NCBI GenBank assembly: GCA_021108215.1
Contig: JAIORK010000008.1
Span: forward strand, 62,001-126,000
Origin: a bacterium
Lineage (GTDB): Bacteria; Oederibacteriota; JAAXVQ01; JAUVAV01
Direction: 5' to 3'
Length of the DNA stretch: 64,000 nucleotides
The notes beneath the pieces were generated by a model that did not search any database, was not told the DNA's origin, and worked only from the letters and a program-made list of their open reading frames with translations. Made by a program: the position numbers and the translations under genes. This document shows, piece after piece, positions 26,344-35,803 of the stretch (position 1 is its first letter; each line of letters starts with the position of its first letter).

Positions 26344-27837
26344 TTGAAAGCATTAATGATTAGTCCTAACTACCGTGAATCCTTCTGGAGTTATACCGAT
26401 GTTATGAAAATCATCGCAAAAAAAACCCCCACAGCACCCTTGGGATTGTTGACCATTGCAGCCATGCTGCCTCCGACATGGGAGAAAAAAATTGTGGATA
26501 TGAATGCCGGGATGTTGCGGGACAGGGATATTCAATGGGCGGAGATTATTTTTATCAGTTCGACCCATATTCAGCAGATAGCTGCCCGGGATGTGATTTC
26601 GCGCTGTAAGCAAATGGGTAAAAAAGTTGTTTGCGGAGGACCCCTGTTCACCACAGAGTGGGAAAAATTTCCTGAAGTGGACCATTTGGTTTTGAATGAA
26701 GCGGAATTGACGCTCCAGCCTTTTTTAGATGATTTTGAAAAAGGCAATCCGCAGCGGGTCTACAAAACAGAGCAATGGGCAAATTTGCACGAGACCCCGA
26801 TGCCGCTTTGGGAGTTGGTGGATATTCAGGATTATTTTATGCTGAGCATTCAATTTTCCCGCGGATGTCCGTTCCAGTGTGAGTTTTGTGACGTGATCAA
26901 GCTTTACGGTCAGCGTTCCCGCACCAAGACAACCGAACAAATTATTCATGAGCTGGACCGGCTTTATGCACTGGGCTGGCGCGAAGCGATTCTTTTTGTG
27001 GATGATAATTTTATTGGGAATAGTCAGCAATTGAAAAGCGAGGTGCTGCCCGCCATGATGACTTGGCAGCAGGAACGGGGTTATCCGTTTCATTTTTATA
27101 CTCAGGCATCAGTTAATATTGCGGATGATGACGAATTGCTCCGGTTGATGACACGGGTTGGATTTAACCGTGCTTTTTTGGGTATTGAGACCATTCATGA
27201 GGAAAGCCTGAAAGAATGTAATAAATATAACAATATGAAGCGGGACCTGGCGGCATGTGTCCGGAAATGCCATGTGGCCGGATTGCAGGTGCAGGGCGGG
27301 TTCATCGTGGGATTTGACAGTGATCCGCCTGAAATATTTGACCGGCTGATTCATTTTATTGAGCAAGCCGGGGTGGTCACTGCCATGATTTCTACGCTCA
27401 AGGCTATTCCGGGGACGCCAATGGCCAAGCGGCTGGCAGCTGAGAATCGGATTACCGGCGGGTTTACCGGGGATACTTCGGATGATGAGCTGAATTTTAT
27501 TCCGAAGATGGATGAGAAATTATTGCATGACGGGTTTGAAAAAATCACCACCACAATTTATTCTCCGGAAAAGTATTATGGCCGGCTTAAACGATTCTTG
27601 CTCGCGTATCAACATGCGATTCCTGAGTCGCCCTTGCGCTTCCGCGCAGATATGCTTTTGCGTCTCTTCTGGGTTCTGGGTGTAAAAGCGCCTGCGCGGA
27701 AATATTTTTGGAATCTGTTTTTCTGGATTTTTAAAAACTGTTTTCATCAACTGCGCACCGGTATGTTTTTGGCGGCATTTGGCCATCATCATCATGATTT
27801 TTATGTTAAATATAACAAGGGTAGAAGGAAGATGTGA
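26344..27837 (+). CDS. B12-binding-domain radical SAM protein
   Basis: A 497-residue protein from TTG 26344, which lies 10 bases after GAGGAGGG; the open frame extends 10 codons further upstream through that site, so the later start is preferred. The N-terminal part (about 1-150) resembles a cobalamin-binding Rossmann domain without a clear DxHxxG. The radical SAM cluster motif is [12 protein letters not shown] (C-x3-C-x2-C). [11 protein letters not shown] and [10 protein letters not shown] fit the family, and the C-terminal region resembles DUF4070. Relatives act on lipids, hopanoids or cofactors; substrate unknown. Confidence 0.88.
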   Translation: MKALMISPNYRESFWSYTDVMKIIAKKTPTAPLGLLTIAAMLPPTWEKKIVDMNAGMLRDRDIQWAEIIFISSTHIQQIAARDVISRCKQMGKKVVCGGPLFTTEWEKFPEVDHLVLNEAELTLQPFLDDFEKGNPQRVYKTEQWANLHETPMPLWELVDIQDYFMLSIQFSRGCPFQCEFCDVIKLYGQRSRTKTTEQIIHELDRLYALGWREAILFVDDNFIGNSQQLKSEVLPAMMTWQQERGYPFHFYTQASVNIADDDELLRLMTRVGFNRAFLGIETIHEESLKECNKYNNMKRDLAACVRKCHVAGLQVQGGFIVGFDSDPPEIFDRLIHFIEQAGVVTAMISTLKAIPGTPMAKRLAAENRITGGFTGDTSDDELNFIPKMDEKLLHDGFEKITTTIYSPEKYYGRLKRFLLAYQHAIPESPLRFRADMLLRLFWVLGVKAPARKYFWNLFFWIFKNCFHQLRTGMFLAAFGHHHHDFYVKYNKGRRKM

Positions 27838-27927
27838 GGCGTTTATCGCGCCGGCGCGAACACAATGGGCAGCTTGCCCGGCGTGCTTGTCCGGCGAATG
27901 CCGGATGTCGGGTAAGCCTGTGGATTT
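27838..27927. repeat. repeat-rich gap between convergent genes
   Basis: It contains GCGCGAACACAATGGGC (27855-27871), which recurs near 38757, the TCCGGC-GAAT-GCCGGA element (27890-27905), and GCCTGTGGATTTTT, which recurs near 32728. Short GC-rich inverted arms could terminate both flanking genes. Confidence 0.55.
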
Positions 27928-29022
27928 TTATTGAAACCGGTTTTTACGCAGTTTATTGATTTCTTTAATGAGCCGGCCCATCTGTTTTTGTTCTGATTTA
28001 ATTGCCTGCATCTTGGCAGGATCATATTTGCTCTCCTGATAATCCGCTTCTTTTTTTAATTGATGAAAATGTGTTAACCGTTCCGATGCCAATTGGCTTT
28101 TTTCAACGGCGCTTAAAACAGCACATCCGGGTTCTGCGGTATGTGAGCAATCTTTGAATCGGCACATTTTTGATAAAAGGGTAATGTCCTCAAAGGTGTG
28201 CGCCAGTCCTTCCGGATTTCCGGTCAGTCCAAATTCGCGCAATCCCGGGGTGTCGATTAAGATGCCGCCTTGGGGTAGCAGGAAGAGTTTTCTTGTGGTT
28301 GTGGCGTGTCGGCCTTTGTCATCATCCTCGCGGATGGTCAGGGTTTTTAACTGGGTTTGGCAAAGCGCGTTGACTAATGTGGATTTACCTACACCTGAAG
28401 AACCGATCAAACAACCGGTCTTGTTGGAATGGAAGTACTGTAAAATTGCATCCAGTCCTTCATGTTTTAAACTGCTGATGGCATGTACCGCGACACCCAG
28501 GGCGACATCTTCCGCCTGCGCGATTTTGGCAGGATAATCCGGGCATAGATCGGATTTGCTCAACAGCACCACTGGTGTGGCGCCGCTATTCCAGACCAGG
28601 ATCAAGGTACGTTCCAGGCGGGAGGCGCTGAAATCCTGATTCAGACTCATAACTATAAATATGTAGTCCAAATTGGCGGCAATCGCCTGGGTCTCAAAGG
28701 ATAGTTTGAATGAATTGCGGTCCATGGGCCTGCGTCTTATTAGCTGGGATTTGCGAGCTAAGATTTTCTCGATTAAGGCGCCGCCTTGACCGGAGTGATG
28801 AGCCAAAACCCAATCGCCGGCCACAGGCAGGAGATGTTCTTTATCAGTCTGGAATAAGAATTTGCCGGATAATTTTCCTTGAAATTCGTTTTGACCATCA
28901 GAGAGTGCCAAGAGGTTTTTGTGAACAGCGATTACCCGGAACGGGCAAAATGCAGCAAGATCCGTTTGCGAGAGCTGGTCCTGGAAAAAGGTTTGCCATC
29001 CAAGATGTGTGAGTGAATTCAT
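27928..29022 (-). CDS. rsgA: small ribosomal subunit biogenesis GTPase RsgA
   Basis: A 364-residue, circularly permuted GTPase. An N-terminal OB fold is followed by the G4 motif LLSKSDLC, G1 IGSSGVGKSTLVNAL, G3 DTPGLREFG, and a C-terminal zinc finger with CRFKDCSHTAEPGCAV. It matures the 30S subunit. It is the only clear minus-strand housekeeping gene here and converges on the radical SAM gene. Confidence 0.95.
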   Translation of the reverse strand: MNSLTHLGWQTFFQDQLSQTDLAAFCPFRVIAVHKNLLALSDGQNEFQGKLSGKFLFQTDKEHLLPVAGDWVLAHHSGQGGALIEKILARKSQLIRRRPMDRNSFKLSFETQAIAANLDYIFIVMSLNQDFSASRLERTLILVWNSGATPVVLLSKSDLCPDYPAKIAQAEDVALGVAVHAISSLKHEGLDAILQYFHSNKTGCLIGSSGVGKSTLVNALCQTQLKTLTIREDDDKGRHATTTRKLFLLPQGGILIDTPGLREFGLTGNPEGLAHTFEDITLLSKMCRFKDCSHTAEPGCAVLSAVEKSQLASERLTHFHQLKKEADYQESKYDPAKMQAIKSEQKQMGRLIKEINKLRKNRFQ

Positions 29023-29302
29023 GATTTCTATCCTCGTTTTTGTCTGTTTTTTATAGCATAGAAATAATAAAAAAGTTATAAAAACAATAATCGTATCGGA
29101 TAGGGAGATTTAAAAAAATGAATATTCAGCTTGAAAATAAGGACTCAAATCGTCATAATTGGGGAATCATTTCAAAAAAGAATGTTTTGGAGGGATTTTG
29201 TTTATTCTTAAGCATAAAGCAGTATTCACACTTGGACTCAAACCTAAATTTCAGACACCTATTTACATTAGTATAATTTAAAAAACGGAAGGAGAGGAAC
29301 GC
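29023..29302. other. divergent regulatory region between rsgA and the PorV-like gene
   Basis: TATAAT at 29272-29277 is a good -10 element for the rightward gene, but the -35 is weak. CTATAAAA-like text near 29050 may serve rsgA on the other strand. AT-rich, no gene. Confidence 0.45.
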
Positions 29303-30262
29303 ATGAGAACAGTGAAAATGTGTTTACTTGGACTGGTAATTGCACTGGCATGCATTTTAACGAATGGTTCGGTTATGGCGGATCAGACCAATTACGCCAT
29401 CGGTGAGGAAGCAGCTTCGGAATTGAAAATACCCTTGGGGGCAGGACCGGTTGGCATGGGTGAGGCCTTTGTCGGCAAGGCGGATGATGTTAATGCCACA
29501 GCGTGGAATCCTGCCGGGCTGGCTCAGATTACCAATCATCAGGCGGGTTTTATGCATAATATTTATCTTCAGGAAACGTCACTCGAATATGTCGCGTATG
29601 CCCAGCAACTGTTTGAAGGTGCCGGCGCGGGTGTTAATGTGATGTATCTTAACTATGGTACTATGGAAAAAGTCGACATCACCAGCAGCGGATTGCCCGA
29701 AATCGTTGGCGAATTTACCCCCTGGCTGGCAGCGGTGACGTTGGGCTATGGTCAGACCGTTATGACCGACCTCTCCGTAGGCGGCAGTGTGAAAATAGTC
29801 GCACAAAATATTGATGAAGAGAGCTATTCCGCCTTTGCAGTGGACTTGGCCGCATTATACAAAGTCGCGGCAGTTGAAGGTTTACAAACCGGCCTGGTTA
29901 TTCAGAATTTGGGCAGCCAGATGGGTGATGCCAGCTTGCCTATGAATATCAAAGCCGGTGCCGCGTATTTACTGCCAATCAAAGCCAATGAAGGGGATGC
30001 TTTGACCGCAGTTTTGGACATCAACCTACCGATCAATGATTTAAACTATTTCTCCGCCAATGTTGGTGCAGAGTATATTTATAATAATTTGGCAGCTGTA
30101 CGCGTTGGATATAAAATTAAAGACGCAGGAGAACTCGATGGCCTGGTTGGATTGACTGCCGGCGCAGGGATCAAACTCCAGATGTTCAATCTTGACTATG
30201 CTTTGGTTTCCTACGGTGACTTGGGCATGACCCATCAGATCATGGCCTCCGTCGGTTTCTGA
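29303..30262 (+). CDS. PorV/PorQ-family outer-membrane beta-barrel protein
   Basis: A 319-residue protein with a signal peptide (1-26, ending SVMA-D). The mature start reads AASELKIPLGAGPVGMGEAF and NATAWNPAGLAQI, the conserved N-terminal pattern of PorV/PorQ (UPF0164-like) proteins. The rest alternates short amphipathic strands and ends in Phe, as expected of a barrel (MASVGF). Relatives are outer-membrane proteins, some linked to type IX secretion; no such genes are nearby. It has its own promoter and terminator and a GGAGAGG ribosome-binding site. Confidence 0.85.
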   Translation: MRTVKMCLLGLVIALACILTNGSVMADQTNYAIGEEAASELKIPLGAGPVGMGEAFVGKADDVNATAWNPAGLAQITNHQAGFMHNIYLQETSLEYVAYAQQLFEGAGAGVNVMYLNYGTMEKVDITSSGLPEIVGEFTPWLAAVTLGYGQTVMTDLSVGGSVKIVAQNIDEESYSAFAVDLAALYKVAAVEGLQTGLVIQNLGSQMGDASLPMNIKAGAAYLLPIKANEGDALTAVLDINLPINDLNYFSANVGAEYIYNNLAAVRVGYKIKDAGELDGLVGLTAGAGIKLQMFNLDYALVSYGDLGMTHQIMASVGF

Positions 30263-30294
30263 TTAAAGTAGTTATTTTAAAATAAACACAAAAA

Positions 30295-30324
30295 GCCCGG
30301 TTTCTTTATAGAACCGGTTTTTTT
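30295..30324. terminator. terminator after the PorV-like gene
   Basis: CCGGTTTC/GAACCGG stem followed by seven T. A-rich text on the left and T-rich text on the right (AAACACAAAAA / TTTTTGTGTTT) extend the symmetry. Confidence 0.85.
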
Positions 30325-30568
30325 GTGTTTTCTAACCTCGCAACTTCGGTGTCCTCGCAACCTCGGTGTTCTGTCAAGTGCCAGCCACTTTTCTCCATTT
30401 TTTTCAATCCACGCAATCTGTCGTTTTTTTTCCAGCCCCACCTACCCACACCCAAAGGTGCCCACACACACAAAGGCACAAAGGTGCCAGCCACTTTTAT
30501 AAAAAAAAGTGAAAGGAAATTGGGAAATGTCTGTCTAACTCAGTAAAACCAAAATAAGGAGGCAGGCA
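30325..30568. other. repeat-rich leader of the second transposase
   Basis: Dispersed-repeat text (CCTCGCAACCTCGGTGTTCTGT) precedes two GTGCCAGCCAC motifs. CCCACACCCAAAGGTGCC and CACACAAAGGCACAAAGGTGCC are imperfect direct repeats. No credible gene before ATG 30569. Confidence 0.55.
30378..30494 (+). repeat. GTGCCAGCCAC motifs, copies 2 and 3, upstream of the transposase
   Basis: Copies at 30378-30388 and 30484-30494, same orientation, each followed by TTTT. With the inverted copy at 31221 they flank the transposase gene. Confidence 0.75.
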
Positions 30569-31201
30569 ATGGGAAGGCTCTTGCGTTTAAAAGCACCGAA
30601 TTTAACGTATCACATCACATCTCGTACCAATGGTAAGCGACTATTTATTAAGAAAAGCAAGGATCGTAAAGCACTCTGTCGTATATTGCAGCGTATTAAA
30701 CTGAAATATGCCGCTAAAATATACGGATTCACACCCATGGGAAATCATTTCCATCTCATTATTAAAACAGAAGAAAAATCTGATATTTCAAGCTTTATGT
30801 GTGAATTCAAGACTGCCTATGCAAAATATTATAATACTAAGTACATGATATCCGGCCATTTTTGGGGAGACCGATTTCGTTCTACAATTATAGCAGAGGA
30901 TAACCATATGCTGGCATGTTTGCGATATATTGACCGTAATCCGGTTAAGGCCGGAATTGTAGATTATCCGGAAAAATATGGCTGTTCCAGTTATGCCTGT
31001 TATGCATTTGGTAAAAGTCATGAAGCTATTAACATAGATCACCATCCGACATATTTGCAGTTATCCGGAGATGAAAAGACACGACAGCGCCTGTACCGGG
31101 AATATGTTGCGGGAGCGGATGAAATGTCGGATAATTTGCATGGTCGGTTGGAAAAATACCAGACATTCGGAAACGTGTCATTTGAAACCAGTTTGATATA
31201 A
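30569..31201 (+). CDS. Y1 (IS200-like/REP-associated) transposase
   Basis: A 210-residue protein of the LRLKAPNLTYHITSRTNG class. The HUH metal motif lies in GNHFHLIIK, followed by GHFWGDRFRSTII and CLRYIDRNPVKAGIV; the candidate nucleophilic Tyr is in the latter half. These enzymes cut single-stranded DNA at hairpins. The frame appears intact. AAGGAGG precedes the ATG. It belongs to a different subgroup from the degraded gene at 1.7 kb and is flanked by 11-bp motifs, its possible substrates. Confidence 0.88.
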   Translation: MGRLLRLKAPNLTYHITSRTNGKRLFIKKSKDRKALCRILQRIKLKYAAKIYGFTPMGNHFHLIIKTEEKSDISSFMCEFKTAYAKYYNTKYMISGHFWGDRFRSTIIAEDNHMLACLRYIDRNPVKAGIVDYPEKYGCSSYACYAFGKSHEAINIDHHPTYLQLSGDEKTRQRLYREYVAGADEMSDNLHGRLEKYQTFGNVSFETSLI

Positions 31202-31220
31202 ATAGTAATTGAGTAATTGA

Positions 31221-31231
31221 GTGGCTGGCAC
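31221..31231 (-). repeat. GTGCCAGCCAC motif, copy 4, inverted
   Basis: GTGGCTGGCAC on the plus strand, 20 bases after the transposase stop and opposite in orientation to the two upstream copies. Confidence 0.75.
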
Positions 31232-31245
31232 AATAGGGGATTGTG

Positions 31246-31857
31246 ATGCAGGAGTATCTTTTGGCAGGTTTACTATTGGGAATCAATGCCGCACTTGCTC
31301 CTGGACCTTTGCTGGTGCTAACAATTTCAGAAACATTGCGGCATGGGTTTAAAGCGGGCGTGGAAGTGGCATTGGCACCTTTTATTACCGATTTACCTGT
31401 GATTGTATTGGTGTTGGTTTTGCTTCGTAAGATGGGACAATCCGAACCCATCATGGGCTTGATTACTTTGGCAGGTGGAGTATATTTGCTTTTTCTCGCA
31501 TATGGGAATTTTAAAGCAGGAAAAATAATAGCAATAGAGTTTGAAGAGACAAAAAAACGAAAATCATTTCAAAAAGCGATTATAACTAATTTTCTCAATC
31601 CCAATCCATATCTTTTTTGGAGCACAATAGGCGGGGGTTACTTAATTAACGGAAGTGCCAGGCACAATATTGTTTTTTTAACAATTTTTTATATGATGTT
31701 AGTGGGAGGGAAGGTGGTTTTGGCATTTTTGGCGTATTATGGTCGTGCGTATTTACAAAGCCACGTTTACCGTTTTTGTATGGGTGGGCTGGGTGTGTTT
31801 ATGCTGTTTTTTTCAGGAATGTTTTTTTATAAAGCGATGAAATTATTGTTTTATTAG
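31246..31857 (+). CDS. LysE-family amino-acid/metabolite exporter
   Basis: The 203-residue polytopic protein has about six hydrophobic segments. The N-terminal signature LLGINAALAPGPLLVLTISETLRHG with APGP followed by a Gly-His-containing loop is typical of LysE/RhtB exporters. FLNPNPYLFW in the middle is also family-like. ATG 31246 is preferred to GTG 31243. A motif variant GTGCCAGGCAC (31655-31665) lies within the coding frame (SARH), so that repeat has been accommodated or arose there. Confidence 0.85.
   Translation: MQEYLLAGLLLGINAALAPGPLLVLTISETLRHGFKAGVEVALAPFITDLPVIVLVLVLLRKMGQSEPIMGLITLAGGVYLLFLAYGNFKAGKIIAIEFEETKKRKSFQKAIITNFLNPNPYLFWSTIGGGYLINGSARHNIVFLTIFYMMLVGGKVVLAFLAYYGRAYLQSHVYRFCMGGLGVFMLFFSGMFFYKAMKLLFY
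31655..31665. repeat. GTGCCAGGCAC motif variant inside the LysE gene, copy 5
   Basis: A near-palindromic variant of the dispersed 11-mer; its reverse complement form GTGCCTGGCAC occurs at 31863-31873 just after the gene. Confidence 0.65.
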
Positions 31858-31862
31858 AAAAA

Positions 31863-31873
31863 GTGCCTGGCAC
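31863..31873. repeat. GTGCCTGGCAC motif variant, copy 6
   Basis: It lies 6 bases after the LysE gene stop and is preceded by AAAAA. Confidence 0.65.
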
Positions 31874-31921
31874 CGATGGGGGATGAGAGCGGTTTTTATG
31901 TGTGCTTAGCACTTTTTGTTT

Positions 31922-32275
31922 TTATTCGGTCTCAGGTACTGCATTCAAAATGGTGGTAATTATTTTTAGATGGTGTGCGACAATTTGCGGGGGTGTTCCC
32001 ATTTGGTTTGATTTTTTAGCCAGATGTTCAATCACAGTTTTGAGTTCCAAGACGGTGGGTTGATTAAAATGTCCCTTAGTTTCTTTGAAAATTTCTTTAA
32101 CGATCAGCACAACACTGGCCCGCGCTTCTTTTTGGGCGGTTGGATTCATCAATAATTCAGGGTTGTGAACGAGGTTCTCTTTTTGTGATTCGTAGAAGCA
32201 CTGAATAATGAGATCTCTAACTTTTAGGGTGTCCAGATGACGTAGATCATCTTCGCTGGGGAACCACAATGGCAT
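31922..32275 (-). CDS. hypothetical protein
   Basis: A 117-residue, mostly helical soluble protein starting MPLWFPSEDDLRHLDTLKV. It has no signal or membrane segment, and no motif I recognise. The ribosome-binding site on the minus strand is GGAG in TGAGGAGTTAAATCC. It is flanked on both sides by the dispersed 11-mer. Function unknown; it could be an orphan gene carried with the repeat-rich segment. Confidence 0.55.
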   Translation of the reverse strand: MPLWFPSEDDLRHLDTLKVRDLIIQCFYESQKENLVHNPELLMNPTAQKEARASVVLIVKEIFKETKGHFNQPTVLELKTVIEHLAKKSNQMGTPPQIVAHHLKIITTILNAVPETE

Positions 32276-32306
32276 GGATTTAACTCCTCAGTTATATACA
32301 GTTAAA

Positions 32307-32317
32307 GTGGCTGGCAC
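32307..32317 (-). repeat. GTGCCAGCCAC motif, copy 7, inverted
   Basis: GTGGCTGGCAC preceded by AAA; it lies just upstream of the minus-strand hypothetical gene. Confidence 0.7.
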
Positions 32318-32390
32318 TAATGGTTGATTAATAGCATTTTATAGTAAAAGTGTTCGGAGCGACAGTAAAATGTATTTTTTTTGAAATAGG

Positions 32391-32419
32391 TTGACGAACG
32401 CTTTGGGTTTCGGTATGAT
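32391..32419 (+). promoter_or_regulatory. promoter of the phosphomutase-GH65 gene
   Basis: TTGACG (32391-32396), 17-bp spacer and TATGAT (32414-32419). It implies a leader of about 350 nt full of GC-rich inverted repeats. Confidence 0.6.
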
Positions 32420-32779
32420 TTGGAGCGAATTAACACAATTGTTGTGATTATGTCCCCCGATGCGTCTTTTTCAGGACCGGCGGGGGTTTGTTTTGTTCGC
32501 CGGCTTATTGTGCTACGCGAATACGCTGGGCTGCGTAGTGTCCCGGAAATGATGGCCCTTCAGGTCGGGACGGTCTGCCCGGCTTGCCCGGCGAATGCCG
32601 GGTGGACTGTGTCCGGCGCACTTGCCCAGCTTGCCCCGCGTATGCGGGGGCGAATGCCGGGTGTCGGATGCTGGGTGCCGGGTAAGTCTCGACTGGAATA
32701 AATATCGATCCTTGGAACGCTTTGCAGCCTGTGGATTTTTATCGCTTGCAATTCCATTTTTTTAGAAAGGAATAAGGAT
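32420..32779. repeat. GC-rich repeat leader before the fusion gene
   Basis: It contains CCCGGCGAATGCCGGG (32587-32602), a related GGGCGAATGCCGGGTGTCGG (near 32648), CCCCGCGTATGCGGGG (near 32633) and GCCTGTGGATTTTT (near 32728). A 93-codon frame across it reads only repeat text. Strong hairpins could affect expression of the downstream gene. Confidence 0.6.
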
Positions 32780-35767
32780 ATGAAAAAGGCGGTTCTTTTT
32801 GATTTGGATGGTGTGATTGTTGATACGGCGCTCTACCATTATAAAGGGTGGAAAATGCTGGCTGATAAACTGGGCGTGCCTTTTGATGAAAAGGCCAATG
32901 AAAAGCTGCGGGGTGTTCCGCGGAGGGAATCGTTGCTGATGCTGCTGGGTAGAAATCCGGGTGAAGCTAAAATCAAGGAATATTCGGATTTGAAAAATGC
33001 GTACTATCTTCAAAAAGTTAAGGATATTAAACCCAAGGATGCGTTGCCGGGTGCGGTGGAAATGCTGCGGGGGCTGCGCAAGGCGGGATACAAAATCGGT
33101 CTGGGATCTTCTTCCAAAAACGCCAGGCTGGTATTGCGTCTGCTGAAATTGACAGATGCATTTGACACTATTGTCGACGGGACTCAAATTATCAAAGGCA
33201 AACCTGATCCGGAGTTGTTTGTAAAAGGTGCGCAGCGCCTGGGCGTTTTGCCGGAAAATTGTCTGGTGGTTGAAGATGCCGAGTCCGGCATTGAAGCTGC
33301 CATTGCGGCAGGGATGCATACGCTGGGTATCGGCAATCCGAAAAATTTAGGCAATGCAGAATGGGTGGTTGACGGTTTGCATCAAATTGATGTTGAAGGA
33401 ATTGCGGGGATTTTGGAAGGACCGCCGGCTCCGGGTGATATAGATATTCATCCTGCCAAGATGGCAACGGTTGATTCAACTTGGTTGGTCACGGAAAACG
33501 GTTTCCGTCAAAAGCAGCAAGCCTGGCGGGAATCGCTTTTTGCTTTGGGCAATGGGTATATGGGGATACGGGGAAGCGTGGAAGAATATGACCTGCCTTA
33601 TCCGGATTCCCGGCCGGATACGCTGGTGGCGGGTATTTTTGATAAGTATGAATCCTGGTACCAGGCGATTGTTAATTTGCCGTTTCCTTTTGCTGCGCGC
33701 ATTCACCTTAACGGTGAAACCATTCGCATGGCATCCGGACAGGTTAAAAAGTACCGGCGTCACCTGGATATGTATCGCGGTGTTTTGACCCGCCGTTTTA
33801 TCTGGCAGGATAAAAAAGGCCGCGAGACGGATGTGTGCTATGAACGGTTTGTCTCGATGGCCAACCGGCATCTGGCAGCCATGAAGGTCTCGGTCACACC
33901 GCTGAATTGGTCGGGGAGCGTGTCATTGGAAAATTTTATTGATGCCGAGGTGGATAATATTGATTTCCACAAAGGCGGTTATCAGATGCGTCCCGAACGG
34001 TATTATTTTGTGGAATTGGAATCATCCGGGAGTAGTGAGAAAAACGGGATACATACAACGGTGAAGACCAAGACCAATCCCCATCGTGTTTCCGAAGCGA
34101 TTCGGATGTGGTTGTTCTGTGAGGGTGAAAAAGTTGCGTCTACGGGTAAAGTGGAGAAGTCGGCGAAGCGGGTTACCCGCCAGGATACGGTCAAGGTCAC
34201 TAAAGGTAAAACCTATGTTATGGAAAAAATGATTGGTATTACCACCAGTCGTGATGGTTACAAAGGTGCGGCACTGTTGAAAGCGGCGGACCGGATTGCG
34301 GTCAAGGCGCTGGAACGCGGATTTGATTATGTACTGGCGGATCATTGTACTGCCTGGATCAAGCGGTGGCGCGCCGGCGATGTGGTGGTCTCGGGGCACG
34401 GTAGCGACCAGCAGGCATTGCGTTTTTCTATTTTTCATCTCTGTCAGTTTGTGAGTCCGGATGACAACCGTGTTAATATTGGTTCCCGGGGATTGACGGC
34501 AGAGATGCACTATGGCAATTGTTTTTGGGATACGGAACTCTTTATTCTGCCGTATTACATTTACACGTGGCCGGAAGCTGCGCGGGCATTGCTCGAGTAC
34601 CGCTATCAGACTCTGCCGGAGGCAAGGAATAAGGCCAAACGGCTGTTTTTCGAGGGGGCCATGTATCCCTGGATGTCTTCTTATCCAGGCAAAGAACAGG
34701 CGGATTACTGGGAGTATGCCAATATTGCCATTCATATTGTTGGTGATGTTCATTATGCGCTTCAACACTATCGTAAGGCCACGGCGGATTGTGATTTTAT
34801 GGAAAAATACGGGGCGGAGATTATTTTTGAGACGGCCCGTTTTTGGAACAGCCGTGCTTATTATAATCCCCGCCGCAAGGCGTATGTGATCAATACGGTG
34901 AAAGGGCCCAATGAATATGATGGTGTGGTGAATAATAATACCTATACCAATTGGCAGGCGCGTTTTAACTTGTCCGAAGCAGTCAGTGTGGCCAAGATAC
35001 TTAAAAAGGAAAAAGCCGGACTCTATCGCAGTCTGGCCAAGAAGCTTAAATTGACGGACACAGAACTGCACGCTTGGGACAAAACCGCCCGGGGCATGGT
35101 TATTAATTATGATAAAAAGCGGAATCTGTATATTGAAGATGATTTGTTTATGGATAAAGAACCCGTTGATATGAAAAAACTTAAACCCGGTCAGGAGATA
35201 ATTACAGAACTCGGTGTTTCCTGGGATACGTTGTTGCGCCTGCAGATTGTCAAGCAGGCAGATATTCTGCTCCTGATGACATTGTTCCCGGATCGTTTTA
35301 CAGATGCTCAGAAAAAAAATGCCTGGAATTTTTATGAGCCCAAGACTTGTCACGACTCCTCGCTTTCGCCCAGTACGCATGCGATTGTGGCGGCACAGTT
35401 GGATATGCGGGAGCGTGCCATGCACTACTGGGACGAGACGGCGCGTTTGGATATTGACGATACTATGAAAAATTCTTTTTTAGGCGTGCATTCCGCTTGT
35501 GTCGGCGGGACTTGGCAGATTGTCATGCAGGGATTTGCCGGTATGCGTTTGCGGGACAATGGTTTTGCTTTTTCTCCCCGGGTTCCCAAGCGGTGGACTA
35601 AAATTCAGTTTCGTTTGCTGCATAAAAACCGGACACTGGAAGTGGTCATGCGTAAAAAGGACGCCACGTTTCGTTTGGCGGCGGGGGCGGAAAAATCACT
35701 CCAAATTGAGCTGGGGAAAAAGAAGCTTCTCTTGAAAAGCGGGGAACAGGTAACATTGCGGTATTGA
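32780..35767 (+). CDS. beta-phosphoglucomutase fused to a GH65 disaccharide phosphorylase
   Basis: A 995-residue fusion. Residues 1-about 215 are a HAD phosphomutase: the nucleophile loop FDLDGVIVDTALYHYKGW, GVPRRESL as in beta-PGM, GSSSKNARL and KPDPELF. Residues about 230-995 are a GH65 enzyme with HCTAWIKRW, a likely catalytic Glu in KGPNEYDGVVNNNTYTNW, and a C-terminal beta sandwich. GH65 enzymes phosphorolyse maltose, trehalose or kojibiose to beta-glucose-1-phosphate, which beta-PGM converts to glucose-6-phosphate. The two steps are usually adjacent genes; here they are one chain. The substrate cannot be fixed from sequence alone. Confidence 0.93.
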   Translation: MKKAVLFDLDGVIVDTALYHYKGWKMLADKLGVPFDEKANEKLRGVPRRESLLMLLGRNPGEAKIKEYSDLKNAYYLQKVKDIKPKDALPGAVEMLRGLRKAGYKIGLGSSSKNARLVLRLLKLTDAFDTIVDGTQIIKGKPDPELFVKGAQRLGVLPENCLVVEDAESGIEAAIAAGMHTLGIGNPKNLGNAEWVVDGLHQIDVEGIAGILEGPPAPGDIDIHPAKMATVDSTWLVTENGFRQKQQAWRESLFALGNGYMGIRGSVEEYDLPYPDSRPDTLVAGIFDKYESWYQAIVNLPFPFAARIHLNGETIRMASGQVKKYRRHLDMYRGVLTRRFIWQDKKGRETDVCYERFVSMANRHLAAMKVSVTPLNWSGSVSLENFIDAEVDNIDFHKGGYQMRPERYYFVELESSGSSEKNGIHTTVKTKTNPHRVSEAIRMWLFCEGEKVASTGKVEKSAKRVTRQDTVKVTKGKTYVMEKMIGITTSRDGYKGAALLKAADRIAVKALERGFDYVLADHCTAWIKRWRAGDVVVSGHGSDQQALRFSIFHLCQFVSPDDNRVNIGSRGLTAEMHYGNCFWDTELFILPYYIYTWPEAARALLEYRYQTLPEARNKAKRLFFEGAMYPWMSSYPGKEQADYWEYANIAIHIVGDVHYALQHYRKATADCDFMEKYGAEIIFETARFWNSRAYYNPRRKAYVINTVKGPNEYDGVVNNNTYTNWQARFNLSEAVSVAKILKKEKAGLYRSLAKKLKLTDTELHAWDKTARGMVINYDKKRNLYIEDDLFMDKEPVDMKKLKPGQEIITELGVSWDTLLRLQIVKQADILLLMTLFPDRFTDAQKKNAWNFYEPKTCHDSSLSPSTHAIVAAQLDMRERAMHYWDETARLDIDDTMKNSFLGVHSACVGGTWQIVMQGFAGMRLRDNGFAFSPRVPKRWTKIQFRLLHKNRTLEVVMRKKDATFRLAAGAEKSLQIELGKKKLLLKSGEQVTLRY

Positions 35768-35803
35768 TCGACGATTGCTTGCGGGGAATTCAAAAAGACT
35801 AGT

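Noticed and set aside
30325-30546. 73-codon frame upstream of the second transposase
   Set aside because: Made of dispersed repeat sequence including two 11-mer motifs; no ribosome-binding site.
32420-32701. 93-codon frame after the promoter of the fusion gene
   Set aside because: Its translation is made of repeat text (CPANAG, RMRGRMPG) with no ribosome-binding site.
34022-35425. Long minus-strand frame (467 codons) opposite the GH65 domain
   Set aside because: It mirrors a clear plus-strand GH65 gene and its translation shows no domain; it is an antisense artefact of codon bias.
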